A stretch of 6,011 nt of DNA from an uncultured bacterium (GTDB taxonomy: Bacteria > Bdellovibrionota_C > UBA2361 > JANWWW01), in NCBI GenBank assembly GCA_938038205.1, contig CALHSA010000040.1, forward strand, positions 1 to 6,011, written 5' to 3'. Of this stretch, positions 1 through 5,300 are shown piece by piece (position 1 is the first letter of the stretch; each line of letters starts with the position of its first letter). The notes below the pieces were generated by a model that worked only from the letters and a program-made list of their open reading frames with translations, was not told the DNA's origin and ran no database searches. The translations under genes were made by a program, and so were the position numbers.

Positions 1-347
1 ACCTGTTTAGCTGTTTGTGCAGCAATTCTGCCAAGCACTTTTCTATCTAATTTTTGACCGATTTCATCCCCAATCTCAGCATGTGGATCAAATTCGCGCC
101 TTGCATCCTCCAAGCTTATTTGGATACTTGGGTCATGTACAACCTCAACAACCGTTCGAAATTGTATTATGTCAAAATCACCTGTTTCAGGGTTATAAGA
201 AACCTCTAAATTTAAATGAGGGCCAAACTGTTTTTTTGCAGCTGAGAGCAATGCAGACTCAAAAGCTGATATGATTTGGTTTCTCGGAACTCCCCTTTCC
301 TTGGATAAGTGATTAATTAAAGTGTTTAAATCATTGCTAGAATCCAT
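1..347 (-). CDS. nusA: Transcription termination/antitermination factor NusA, N-terminal part (runs off left edge)
   Basis: The first 115 codons of NusA, an RNA polymerase-binding factor that controls pausing, termination and antitermination in the cytoplasm. Translation from the ATG at 347 gives the NusA N-terminal domain. Residues 1-40 hold the PRNQIISAFESALLSAAKK helix region that contacts RNA polymerase. They are followed by the beta strand VSYNPETGDFDI and the conserved ISLEDARREFDPHAEIGDEI and LGRIAAQTAKQ blocks, where the family has ISLxEAR, GD and RIAAQxAKQ. The S1, KH and any C-terminal domains lie beyond the window. No strong Shine-Dalgarno precedes the ATG (only AGG about 11 bases upstream). 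In many bacteria nusA follows rimP; here the upstream neighbour on the strand is a VirB2-like gene closed by a terminator, so nusA probably has its own promoter. Identification is by recognised family motifs and is firm. Confidence 0.95.
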   Translation of the reverse strand, partial: MDSSNDLNTLINHLSKERGVPRNQIISAFESALLSAAKKQFGPHLNLEVSYNPETGDFDIIQFRTVVEVVHDPSIQISLEDARREFDPHAEIGDEIGQKLDRKVLGRIAAQTAKQ

Positions 348-353
348 GTATTT

Positions 354-382
354 ATTTTACCTAAATTGATGAAAGATTTCAC
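354..382 (-). promoter_or_regulatory. Possible nusA promoter (GTGAAA-17-TAAAAT)
   Basis: On the minus strand, GTGAAA (382-377) and TAAAAT (359-354) are separated by 17 bases. The -10 element ends only 6 bases before the nusA ATG, so a start at the usual distance would give an essentially leaderless transcript. Each hexamer is imperfect (4/6 and 5/6 to sigma70 consensus) in AT-rich DNA. The position after a terminator is the main support. Confidence 0.35.
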
Positions 383-383
383 T

Positions 384-425
384 TTTAAAGAATAAGTTGG
401 CAGAGAGAGACTCCCTGCCAACTTA
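384..425 (-). terminator. Intrinsic terminator of the VirB2-like gene
   Basis: Perfect 10-base arms AAGTTGGCAG (394-403) and CTGCCAACTT (415-424) are extended by a T-A pair (393/425) and an inner GAG/CTC (405-407/411-413) after one mismatch. Read on the minus strand, the hairpin is followed by the short U-rich run TTCTTT. It starts 13 bases after the stop codon of the upstream minus-strand gene and separates it from nusA. The T-tract is short, so termination could be partial. On the plus strand there is no gene for it to serve. Confidence 0.75.
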
Positions 426-437
426 AATTATTATTTC

Positions 438-836
438 TTAACCAGCGCTACATTCATTTAGTATTTCAAAATCAAAGAATGCGCCAACAAAAATCTGGAG
501 AACAAAAACCCCAAGTGCAACTACTAGTGCACTTAAAGCAGCCCGGTACTGTCCAAAAGCGGCGGATAGTATTGCAGCTATCCCTGAAACAACCATGATT
601 AAGGCTCCAAAGCCTCCCTTTAGAATTGCAAAAATAAACGAAGCAAGTGCTCCAAAGGTAGGCTCGGAATCATCAAGGCACTCACTTAAGACAGGTGTAG
701 AGCCCACACCAGATTGGGCATCTAAAACACCCGTCAATCCAAGTAAAACCGCTAGGACAAACCTGGTGTGCTTTTGGGTTTTTGGTCCATTGATTAAGAT
801 TTTATTGGCTATTCTGTGAAATAAAGATCTAATCAT
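438..836 (-). CDS. VirB2/TrbC-like pilin precursor (small two-helix membrane protein)
   Basis: A 132-residue protein. The start was put at the ATG at 836 rather than the in-frame ATG at 848, because GGAGGG (846-841) lies 4 bases before the 836 ATG and overlaps the other start. It has a long basic leader (1-25), a hydrophobic segment (26-37) and a likely signal peptidase site after LTGVLDA (40), leaving a mature chain of about 92 residues beginning QS. Two hydrophobic helices follow (about 62-94 and 99-121), joined by a tight FGQYR loop. Long leader, A/QS cleavage, FG-basic loop and helical hairpin match the VirB2/TrbC/TraA pilin plan of type IV secretion; in Agrobacterium VirB2 the loop reads FGRAS. 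Cys53 and Cys129 flank the helix pair and could form a disulfide. No other type IV secretion gene is visible, so a pilus role is inferred; a small membrane protein of other function is possible. Confidence 0.65.
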   Translation of the reverse strand: MIRSLFHRIANKILINGPKTQKHTRFVLAVLLGLTGVLDAQSGVGSTPVLSECLDDSEPTFGALASFIFAILKGGFGALIMVVSGIAAILSAAFGQYRAALSALVVALGVFVLQIFVGAFFDFEILNECSAG

Positions 837-840
837 ATTT

Positions 841-846
841 CCCTCC
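841..846 (-). promoter_or_regulatory. Strong Shine-Dalgarno deciding the start of the VirB2-like gene
   Basis: GGAGGG on the minus strand sits 4 bases upstream of the ATG at 836-834 and is the best ribosome-binding site in the window. It overlaps codons 2-3 of the alternative upstream start at 848, which argues for the shorter product. Confidence 0.75.
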
Positions 847-848
847 AT

Positions 849-952
849 ACTTTATTTAAGCTTCACACAAGCCACAAGGCTTGCCCAGTACTTTAATAAG
901 TATATCCACAAAAAAAAATGTGTGATTCAGATCTAAGTTCGAATTTGTTAGG
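849..952 (-). other. Gap between DsbA-like and VirB2-like genes, with hairpin and T-tract
   Basis: Reading leftward from the DsbA-like stop codon, there is a run of nine T (919-911), then a TATACT box (904-899) that could be a -10 element without a good -35. Next comes a hairpin with perfect arms CAAGCC (868-873) and GGCTTG (878-883) and loop ACAA. The hairpin lies about 32 bases upstream of the VirB2-like start, so it would sit in that gene's leader. The T-run has no solid stem in front of it, so a terminator for the DsbA-like gene is not convincing and read-through into the VirB2-like gene is plausible. Confidence 0.4.
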
Positions 953-1714
953 TTAACTTTTGAGTTTCTCTTGCCAACGTTTAATAACTCTTTCAAACTC
1001 TTCATATGGGTAGGCTCCTTCCAACATCACACCGTTGATAAAATATGTGGGTGTGCCAGAAACGCCAAGCTTATCCGCCAATTGACCATCTTTTCTAATA
1101 GCTTCATCAGCTTCTGGTGAGTCCATCAGTTTTCTAAACTCCTGCCTGTTTATTTTTAATTCATCTGCTAATCTGTCATAAGTTGAATCATCACCAAGAG
1201 CAGCTTGATTTGCAAAAAGAAAATCTTTAGCTTGCGCAAACTTACCTTTCTGAGCTGCTGCCCAAGCAGCCTTATGAGCTTTCTTAGCATTCTTGTGAAA
1301 ATCTAAAGGTCTATGTTTAAAAACCAACCTTACCTCATCGCCAAATTTCTCCAAAACCTGCTTAACGGTTTCAGCTCCTCTTTTGCAGAAGGGACACTCG
1401 AAATCGGAGAACTCAACAATAGTTATACGAGCTGTCGGATTTCCACTAACTGGGGAGTTGTCAACTGGAACTTTCACTGGATTTGCAAACTGTTCTTCCA
1501 TTTTCCTGCTGCGATCCTGGTTCTGTTTTTCAAGCGCTCTAGCCTGCTCTTTGCGAGCATAAGATGCAACTGCCTCAAATACCGCTTTCTGGCCATCTTC
1601 AGTCTTTAAAAACTCTTTAAATTTTTCGAACGAAGGGTCAGGAAAACAGTAAAAAGAAGCGGCTAACAAACCCACAAAGACTAAGCGATTATATAAAAAA
1701 TCTTTCATGGTCAT
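953..1714 (-). CDS. DsbA-family thiol:disulfide oxidoreductase, exported
   Basis: Periplasmic thioredoxin-fold enzyme expected to make or rearrange disulfide bonds in exported proteins. Numbered from the ATG at 1714 (253 aa): a hydrophobic signal or anchor at about 11-24; a charged, probably helical linker at about 30-78; then the thioredoxin-like domain with ITIVEFSDFE leading to the active site C107-P-F-C110. The helical insertion contains RPLDFHKNAKKAHKAA, as in DsbA-like (thioredoxin_4) proteins, and the cis-proline motif GTPTYFING has P222. There is no clear lipobox, although a Cys ends the hydrophobic stretch. The start was chosen because GGTGA lies 8 bases upstream; a GTG at 1726 is in frame and could instead begin a leaderless message, adding 4 residues. 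It lies upstream of the VirB2-like gene on the same strand, 116 bases away, and diverges from pheS. The family call is firm; oxidase versus isomerase cannot be told from sequence alone. Confidence 0.9.
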   Translation of the reverse strand: MTMKDFLYNRLVFVGLLAASFYCFPDPSFEKFKEFLKTEDGQKAVFEAVASYARKEQARALEKQNQDRSRKMEEQFANPVKVPVDNSPVSGNPTARITIVEFSDFECPFCKRGAETVKQVLEKFGDEVRLVFKHRPLDFHKNAKKAHKAAWAAAQKGKFAQAKDFLFANQAALGDDSTYDRLADELKINRQEFRKLMDSPEADEAIRKDGQLADKLGVSGTPTYFINGVMLEGAYPYEEFERVIKRWQEKLKS

Positions 1715-1732
1715 ATTAATTTTCACCGTCTG

Positions 1733-1761
1733 ACTATAGCACTTACTTTATTTTTATACAA
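1733..1761 (-). promoter_or_regulatory. Promoter of the DsbA-like gene (TTGTAT-17-TATAGT)
   Basis: On the minus strand, TTGTAT (1761-1756) and TATAGT (1738-1733) are spaced by exactly 17 bases, each close to the sigma70 consensus. The expected start, near 1726, coincides with the GTG that opens the longer form of the protein and lies 12 bases before the preferred ATG. It is back to back with the proposed pheS promoter. Confidence 0.6.
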
Positions 1762-1765
1762 CTGA

Positions 1766-1794
1766 TTGATTTTAGGTAACTGACTAAGTTTAAT
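1766..1794 (+). promoter_or_regulatory. Promoter of the pheS-pheT operon (TTGATT-17-TTTAAT)
   Basis: TTGATT (1766-1771) and TTTAAT (1789-1794) are separated by 17 bases, 13 bases upstream of the pheS ATG. The leader would be only about 7 bases, with no Shine-Dalgarno and no room for the leader-peptide attenuator that controls pheST in enterics. Its -35 lies 4 bases from the -35 of the divergent promoter, so the two may compete for polymerase. Confidence 0.5.
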
Positions 1795-1807
1795 ATTAAC
1801 TGCAAAA

Positions 1808-2815
1808 ATGTTAGATGCGGAATCCCTGCAGAGGTTGATAGAAGAGTTTAATCGGGACCGTGCTTGTTTACCAATGGAATCACTTTTAAGAAAATGGGGA
1901 GGATCCAAGGGGCTACTAAACCAAGCTTTAAAAAGTTTAAAAAATATTGAATCTGATAAGAGGCGCCAACTTGGGGAGCAACTTAATTCGATTAAAGAGT
2001 TCGTAGAGGAATTAAAACAAGAGCAGGTTCGAACTCAGAAGTTAGCGAAGCTTAGTGTTGCAGAGAGGGATTTAAGCTACACATTTAATGATCATGGTGT
2101 TGGTAGGATTCATCCAGTTTCTGAGTTACACAATAGGTTAGCTAGATTTTACATGGCTTACGGCTTTGAGATAGTTGATGGACCAGAGATTGAAACTAGT
2201 TTTAATAATTTTGATGCTCTAAATATACCAGAGCATCATCCGGCAAGAGATATGCAGGATACCTTTTATTTGAGTAACTCTAGGAATGGGGATGTTTTAC
2301 GCACGCACACAACCTCAATTCAAGCAAGGGTGTTTCAGAGCCGTAAACCTCCTTTTAAGGTTATTTGTTTTGGGAGAGTTTATCGTAATGAAACGGAAGA
2401 TGCGAGTCATCAGGCTATGTTTGATCAGTTTGAGCTCCTTTGGGTTGATCGAGATCTTGGCTTAGGACACCTAATCTCGCTAATTGATAAATCATTGAGG
2501 TTTCTTTTTGGACAGGATGTGGTTGTGAGGTTTGTACCTAAGTACTACCCTTACACACAACCAAGTATTGGTGCTCAGATAGGATGCTCACTATGTAAAG
2601 GAGCTGGATGTAGTATGTGTGGTGGCTCTGGGTATAGCACTGTAGGGGGTGCAGGTTTGGTTCACCCTTATGTTTTTAAGAGATTTGGCATTTGCTCTGA
2701 TGAGTTCACTGGTTTAGCGTTTGGTTTGGGTAGCTCTAGGTTAGCGGCTCAAGGTGCGGGTTTGAGTAAATTAAAAAGTCTTTATGACGCTGATTTAAGG
2801 TATTTTGGAGGATGA
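1808..2815 (+). CDS. pheS: Phenylalanine--tRNA ligase alpha subunit
   Basis: Catalytic subunit of the cytoplasmic alpha2-beta2 enzyme that charges tRNA-Phe. The 335 residues match the family's usual length. The N-terminal helical coiled coil (about 1-85) contains the GSKGLL...NIESDKRRQLG block. The class II core follows: motif 1 around HPVSELHNRLARFYMAYGFE, with GPEIE and NFDALNIPEHHPAR; motif 2 around GRVYRNETEDASHQAMF (189-205); motif 3 GLAFGLGSSRL (302-312). A C-x2-C-x4-C-x2-C knuckle (C260, C263, C268, C271) is shared with many bacterial PheS. Several motifs are unusual: the normal FPFTEPSAEVD reads YPYTQPSIGAQ (248-257), the GWLEI after the knuckle reads GYSTV, motif 3 has Ser310 where Glu is normal before the retained Arg311, and MFHQxEG reads MFDQFEL. 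Ala304, matching E. coli Ala294 in the amino-acid pocket, is kept. No Shine-Dalgarno precedes the ATG. The stop overlaps pheT by ATGA. Confidence 0.95.
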   Translation: MLDAESLQRLIEEFNRDRACLPMESLLRKWGGSKGLLNQALKSLKNIESDKRRQLGEQLNSIKEFVEELKQEQVRTQKLAKLSVAERDLSYTFNDHGVGRIHPVSELHNRLARFYMAYGFEIVDGPEIETSFNNFDALNIPEHHPARDMQDTFYLSNSRNGDVLRTHTTSIQARVFQSRKPPFKVICFGRVYRNETEDASHQAMFDQFELLWVDRDLGLGHLISLIDKSLRFLFGQDVVVRFVPKYYPYTQPSIGAQIGCSLCKGAGCSMCGGSGYSTVGGAGLVHPYVFKRFGICSDEFTGLAFGLGSSRLAAQGAGLSKLKSLYDADLRYFGG

Positions 2816-4731
2816 ATCTATATAAGTCTGTTCTAAAAAGTCTTATCCCTGAGGCACCTGATAATCTTAGACAAGTGCTAGATCTATTAGGGTTAGAGGT
2901 AAAATCGGAGGAGGCTGATTTTTATAACATCGAAATCTTAGCTAATCGGGGTGATCACTTAAGTCATATAAACGTTGCAAAGGAGCTTGCAAACAAACTT
3001 AAGATTCCTTTCAAGCAACCAAGGATATATGAGGCTGAAATTCCAAGGCAGAAGCTTATCTCTGAGGTATCCAAAAATACCTATGTTTTTTATATTTTTC
3101 GAGTCAGGATTTCTCCATTTAAGGGCCTTAGATTACCTATTAATTTTGAGGAAGCAAAGAATCCTCTGATTAATTTAGCAAATTATGTGATGATTGAAAC
3201 CGGTCAGCCGCTTCACTGTTACTCAGCAGGGAAAATTAATCCCCCTTTTTACACAGAGGAAACTGAGGGTAGTATTATAGCTCTAGATGGGAAGAGTTAT
3301 TCGTTTCCTCCAGGGAGTATTTTTGTAAAGGATCAAAAAAGCTTTTTGGCGGCTGCTGGAATAATTGGTTCTTTAGACTCCGCATTACAGGAGGACAGTT
3401 TTGATATTTACTTAGAGGCCGCTTGCTTTGATCCTACTCAAATTAGAAAGTCTAGAAGCTTTGCTCGGATTCAAACTGATGCCAGCTATTATTTTGAGCG
3501 AGGTGTTGCTTCTGATCTACAAGAGTTTGCTGCTCGAAGATTTTTTCAGATTCTTAAGGATAACAACGTTCAGTTTGAGATTTTAGGTTTTGACAAGCTG
3601 ATTAATGAAGTTGATGAAAAGATTTTAACTTTAAGAGAATCCTCTATTCGTAAGCACTTGTTAGACTCAATTACGTTTGAGAGCTCACTTGAGATTCTTG
3701 AAGGCTTAGAGTTTGAAGTTATTTCGAAGAATGATGGTGTTGCTCAGGTTCGAGTTCCTAAGAAGAGGTACTTTAATGTTGAAGTTGAGGAGGATTTAAT
3801 TCAAGAGATTGCTCGATTTTTTAATTTCAATCAAATTCCAAAGCCTCATCTAACCTTCCCTATGGAGTATAATTCTAACGCAGTATTCGAGATAAAAAAT
3901 CAATTATCCCTAATGTTAACTTCATATGGTTTTTACGAGGTGGTAACAAGGGTATTTATTAATCCTACTGAGGAGAAATTTTTAAGAGAGAATGGCTATA
4001 TTTCTAATTTAATTGCACTTAGTAACAGTTGTGATACTCAGTATGCTTTTTTAAGGGGTGAAGCTACAGTTTCTCTTGTAAAGGCCATAGTTAAAAACCT
4101 TCACAATTTCGTTTTAAATCCAAAGATCTTTGAGTTTGCAAAAGTTTTTTTACCAGAGGGAGAACGAACTTCATTATTTTTTGCTTTCTCCTTGCCTAGT
4201 TTTGATAGTAACTTGGCCAAAAAAGATCATAACATTAGTTTGGATTTTGGGGTAAACGTTTTTTGGAGTCTTTTAAGTACTTTTAATCTAGGATTTTTGA
4301 GCGCAAAAAAGGTGCAAGATAAATTTTATGATTTTGGAATCTGTGTTGAAGATTCTACTGGTAGGAGCTTGGGTAAGATTGGTTTAGTATCACCTGAGCT
4401 ACTAGTATTTTTTGACTCTCCAGCTCCTATTTTTGTAGGTGAGATAAATTTTGAGAATCTCGTTGGTTACGCTAAGGAAAGGGCGGTGTTCGTAAGTGAT
4501 CAACCAAAAAGCTATCGGGATATTAACGTAGTGAGTGTAAAGGATATTCTGTTTCCTAAGTTATGTAACGTTATGAGGAGTATACCTGAGATAGTTAGTT
4601 GGAGGGTTATTGACCGATACCATGAAACTGTAACAGTTAGATTATATTTTCAGTCTCAAGCAGGGACCTTAACAAACTCCATAACAGATGAGCTTGTAAG
4701 GAAGGTAGAGGAGATTATTAATCATTCATAG
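2812..4731 (+). CDS. pheT: Phenylalanine--tRNA ligase beta subunit, short form without the OB-fold tRNA-binding domain
   Basis: Beta subunit of phenylalanyl-tRNA synthetase, which completes the tetramer, binds tRNA and edits mischarged Tyr-tRNA-Phe. At 639 residues it is about 150 shorter than E. coli PheT (795). Residues 1-35 match the usual N-terminus (SVLKSLIP...LLGLEV), then the chain jumps to YNIEILANRGDHLSHINVAKELA (38-60), the equivalent of [22 protein letters not shown]. The EMAPII-like OB domain normally between them is absent. The B3/B4 editing module is present: GQPLH (His135), YLEAACF (Glu202), QTDAS (Thr222, Ala224) and FERGV (228-232). The B5 domain includes VEEDLIQEIARFFNFNQIP (325-343), the catalytic-like core is about 350-550, and a C-terminal ferredoxin-fold anticodon-binding domain (about 560-639) has SYRDINVV. 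The GQPMHAFD motif reads GQPLHCYS. The ATG overlaps the pheS stop; GGAGG directly abuts it (spacing 0), so translation is probably coupled. Confidence 0.95.
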   Translation: MNLYKSVLKSLIPEAPDNLRQVLDLLGLEVKSEEADFYNIEILANRGDHLSHINVAKELANKLKIPFKQPRIYEAEIPRQKLISEVSKNTYVFYIFRVRISPFKGLRLPINFEEAKNPLINLANYVMIETGQPLHCYSAGKINPPFYTEETEGSIIALDGKSYSFPPGSIFVKDQKSFLAAAGIIGSLDSALQEDSFDIYLEAACFDPTQIRKSRSFARIQTDASYYFERGVASDLQEFAARRFFQILKDNNVQFEILGFDKLINEVDEKILTLRESSIRKHLLDSITFESSLEILEGLEFEVISKNDGVAQVRVPKKRYFNVEVEEDLIQEIARFFNFNQIPKPHLTFPMEYNSNAVFEIKNQLSLMLTSYGFYEVVTRVFINPTEEKFLRENGYISNLIALSNSCDTQYAFLRGEATVSLVKAIVKNLHNFVLNPKIFEFAKVFLPEGERTSLFFAFSLPSFDSNLAKKDHNISLDFGVNVFWSLLSTFNLGFLSAKKVQDKFYDFGICVEDSTGRSLGKIGLVSPELLVFFDSPAPIFVGEINFENLVGYAKERAVFVSDQPKSYRDINVVSVKDILFPKLCNVMRSIPEIVSWRVIDRYHETVTVRLYFQSQAGTLTNSITDELVRKVEEIINHS

Positions 4732-4888
4732 AACTGTTTCAAAAAGATAAAGTAAGATTGCTCTAAGTTGAATCTTAGTTTAGAATAAGTGTAAATAGGT
4801 TTAGCTTGTTTGTGGGCAATCCCACTGGCTTAGTCTGTGGTATAACCAGGGTGGTTTATTTTCTTGCAGAAAAAAATCTTAAAACTTC
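4732..4888 (+). other. pheT downstream gap with alternative RNA hairpins; no gene seen
   Basis: No coding frame is evident. Two AT-rich stems overlap at 4753-4777 (TAAGATT/AATCTTA) and 4763-4778 (CTAAG/CTTAG), neither with a proper T-tract. A perfect GTGGG-CAAT-CCCAC hairpin (4812-4825) and a TGGT-ATA-ACCA hairpin (4838-4848) follow. A competing fold pairs CCAC with GTGG and TGG with CCA (4822-4828 with 4846-4854) and is followed by TTTATTTTCTT, which resembles a weak terminator for pheST. It could be a 3' untranslated region or a small RNA; no known riboswitch family or tRNA was recognised. Confidence 0.4.
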
Positions 4889-4916
4889 TTGACATTTAAA
4901 ATTTTAATGTTATAAT
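4889..4916 (+). promoter_or_regulatory. Consensus sigma70 promoter of the small HTH-like gene (TTGACA-16-TATAAT)
   Basis: Both hexamers match consensus at all six positions: TTGACA (4889-4894) and TATAAT (4911-4916), with a 16-base spacer. The expected start near 4923 gives a leader of about 18 bases before the ATG at 4941. This is by far the best promoter in the window. Promoters this strong are often held down by a repressor, and the spacer contains a palindrome. Confidence 0.85.
4896..4907. promoter_or_regulatory. Possible operator: palindrome in the promoter spacer
   Basis: TTAAAATTTTAA is a perfect 12-base palindrome placed exactly between the -35 and -10 elements. The near-symmetry extends to ACATT (4892-4896) on the left and AATGT (4906-4910) on the right, offset by one base. 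A protein bound here would block polymerase. The site is pure A/T at its core, so chance is a real alternative. Confidence 0.35.
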
Positions 4917-4940
4917 TCCAGAAGTTTAAAAATCCAGAAA

Positions 4941-5219
4941 ATGAGCAACTTTGAGAATGATGACAAAGGGATTTTGTCTGCTAGTGAAAGAAAACTGCTT
5001 TTAGCAGTTTTACAAAAGGCCGTCTCTGATTATTTAGTTGGAGAGGGCGAGATTAGAGAAAATGCGAAAGAATGGCTTTTTAATGATGATTATGAAGCTA
5101 GTTTAAAATTTAGGTTTGTTTGTGATTGTTTAGGTTTAGACCCGAGTGCTTTTAGGTATCACGTTAAAAAACTCGAAACTGAATCCTGTAAAGATCAGTT
5201 TGAGGATGTTTTGCTTTAG
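4941..5219 (+). CDS. Small conserved helical protein, helix-turn-helix-like
   Basis: A 92-residue soluble acidic protein with no signal peptide or membrane segment. The recognisable part is residues 42-76: AKEWLFNDDYEASLKFRFVCDCLGLDPSAFRYHVKKL in the order Trp45, Asp49-Asp50, Phe57-Phe59, Val60-Cys61, Leu64-Gly65-Leu66-Asp67-Pro68, Arg72. It resembles small uncharacterised proteins of deltaproteobacteria and relatives with a pattern like EWI-S-D...FSF--VC--LGLDP--LR. The VCDCLGLDPSAFRYHVKKL portion reads as helix, turn, helix, so nucleic-acid binding is likely but inferred. The N-terminal half (14-40) is probably also helical. It forms a single-gene unit: consensus promoter 24 bases upstream, weak or absent Shine-Dalgarno, and a strong terminator 57 bases downstream. 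It might control its own palindromic promoter. The precise function is unknown. Confidence 0.8.
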   Translation: MSNFENDDKGILSASERKLLLAVLQKAVSDYLVGEGEIRENAKEWLFNDDYEASLKFRFVCDCLGLDPSAFRYHVKKLETESCKDQFEDVLL

Positions 5220-5275
5220 GTTTTAACCAGAATATCCTAGTTAAGTTTAAAGTAAAGACTGTTGACTGATGTTTT

Positions 5276-5300
5276 AGGCCCTACTCGATAGGGCTTTTTT
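5276..5300 (+). terminator. Strong intrinsic terminator of the small HTH-like gene
   Basis: GCCCTA (5278-5283) and TAGGGC (5289-5294) pair perfectly around a CTCGA loop, extended by A-U and G-U pairs at the base, and run straight into TTTTTT (5295-5300). This is a standard rho-independent terminator on the plus strand. Confidence 0.92.

Noticed and set aside
17-274. Open frame on the plus strand opposite nusA
   Set aside because: It is antisense to a clearly recognisable NusA sequence and its product has no domain features.
595-819. Open frame on the plus strand opposite the VirB2-like gene
   Set aside because: The minus-strand frame has a strong Shine-Dalgarno, leader peptide and terminator; this one has none of these.
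905-930. Terminator for the DsbA-like gene at the nine-T run
   Set aside because: The T-run lacks a stable GC-containing stem immediately before it; only a 4-base CACA/TGTG pairing across the run is possible.
1313-1609. Open frame on the plus strand inside the DsbA-like gene
   Set aside because: It is the antisense shadow of a well-supported thioredoxin-fold gene.
1723-1908. Minus-strand open frame overlapping the start of pheS
   Set aside because: It would overlap the pheS N-terminus and the divergent promoters; no start signal or recognisable product.
2585-2625. Zinc-finger-like CxxC...CxxC insertion in PheS as a novelty
   Set aside because: Many bacterial PheS proteins carry this cysteine knuckle at the same place, so it is a family feature; the nearby substitutions are the unusual part.
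2975-3169. Second open frame on the plus strand inside pheT
   Set aside because: It is an alternative frame of conserved PheT sequence, without its own start signal.
4806-4860. tRNA or known riboswitch between pheT and the small gene
   Set aside because: There is no T-arm consensus, acceptor pairing or CCA context, and no recognised riboswitch core; only short hairpins can be supported.
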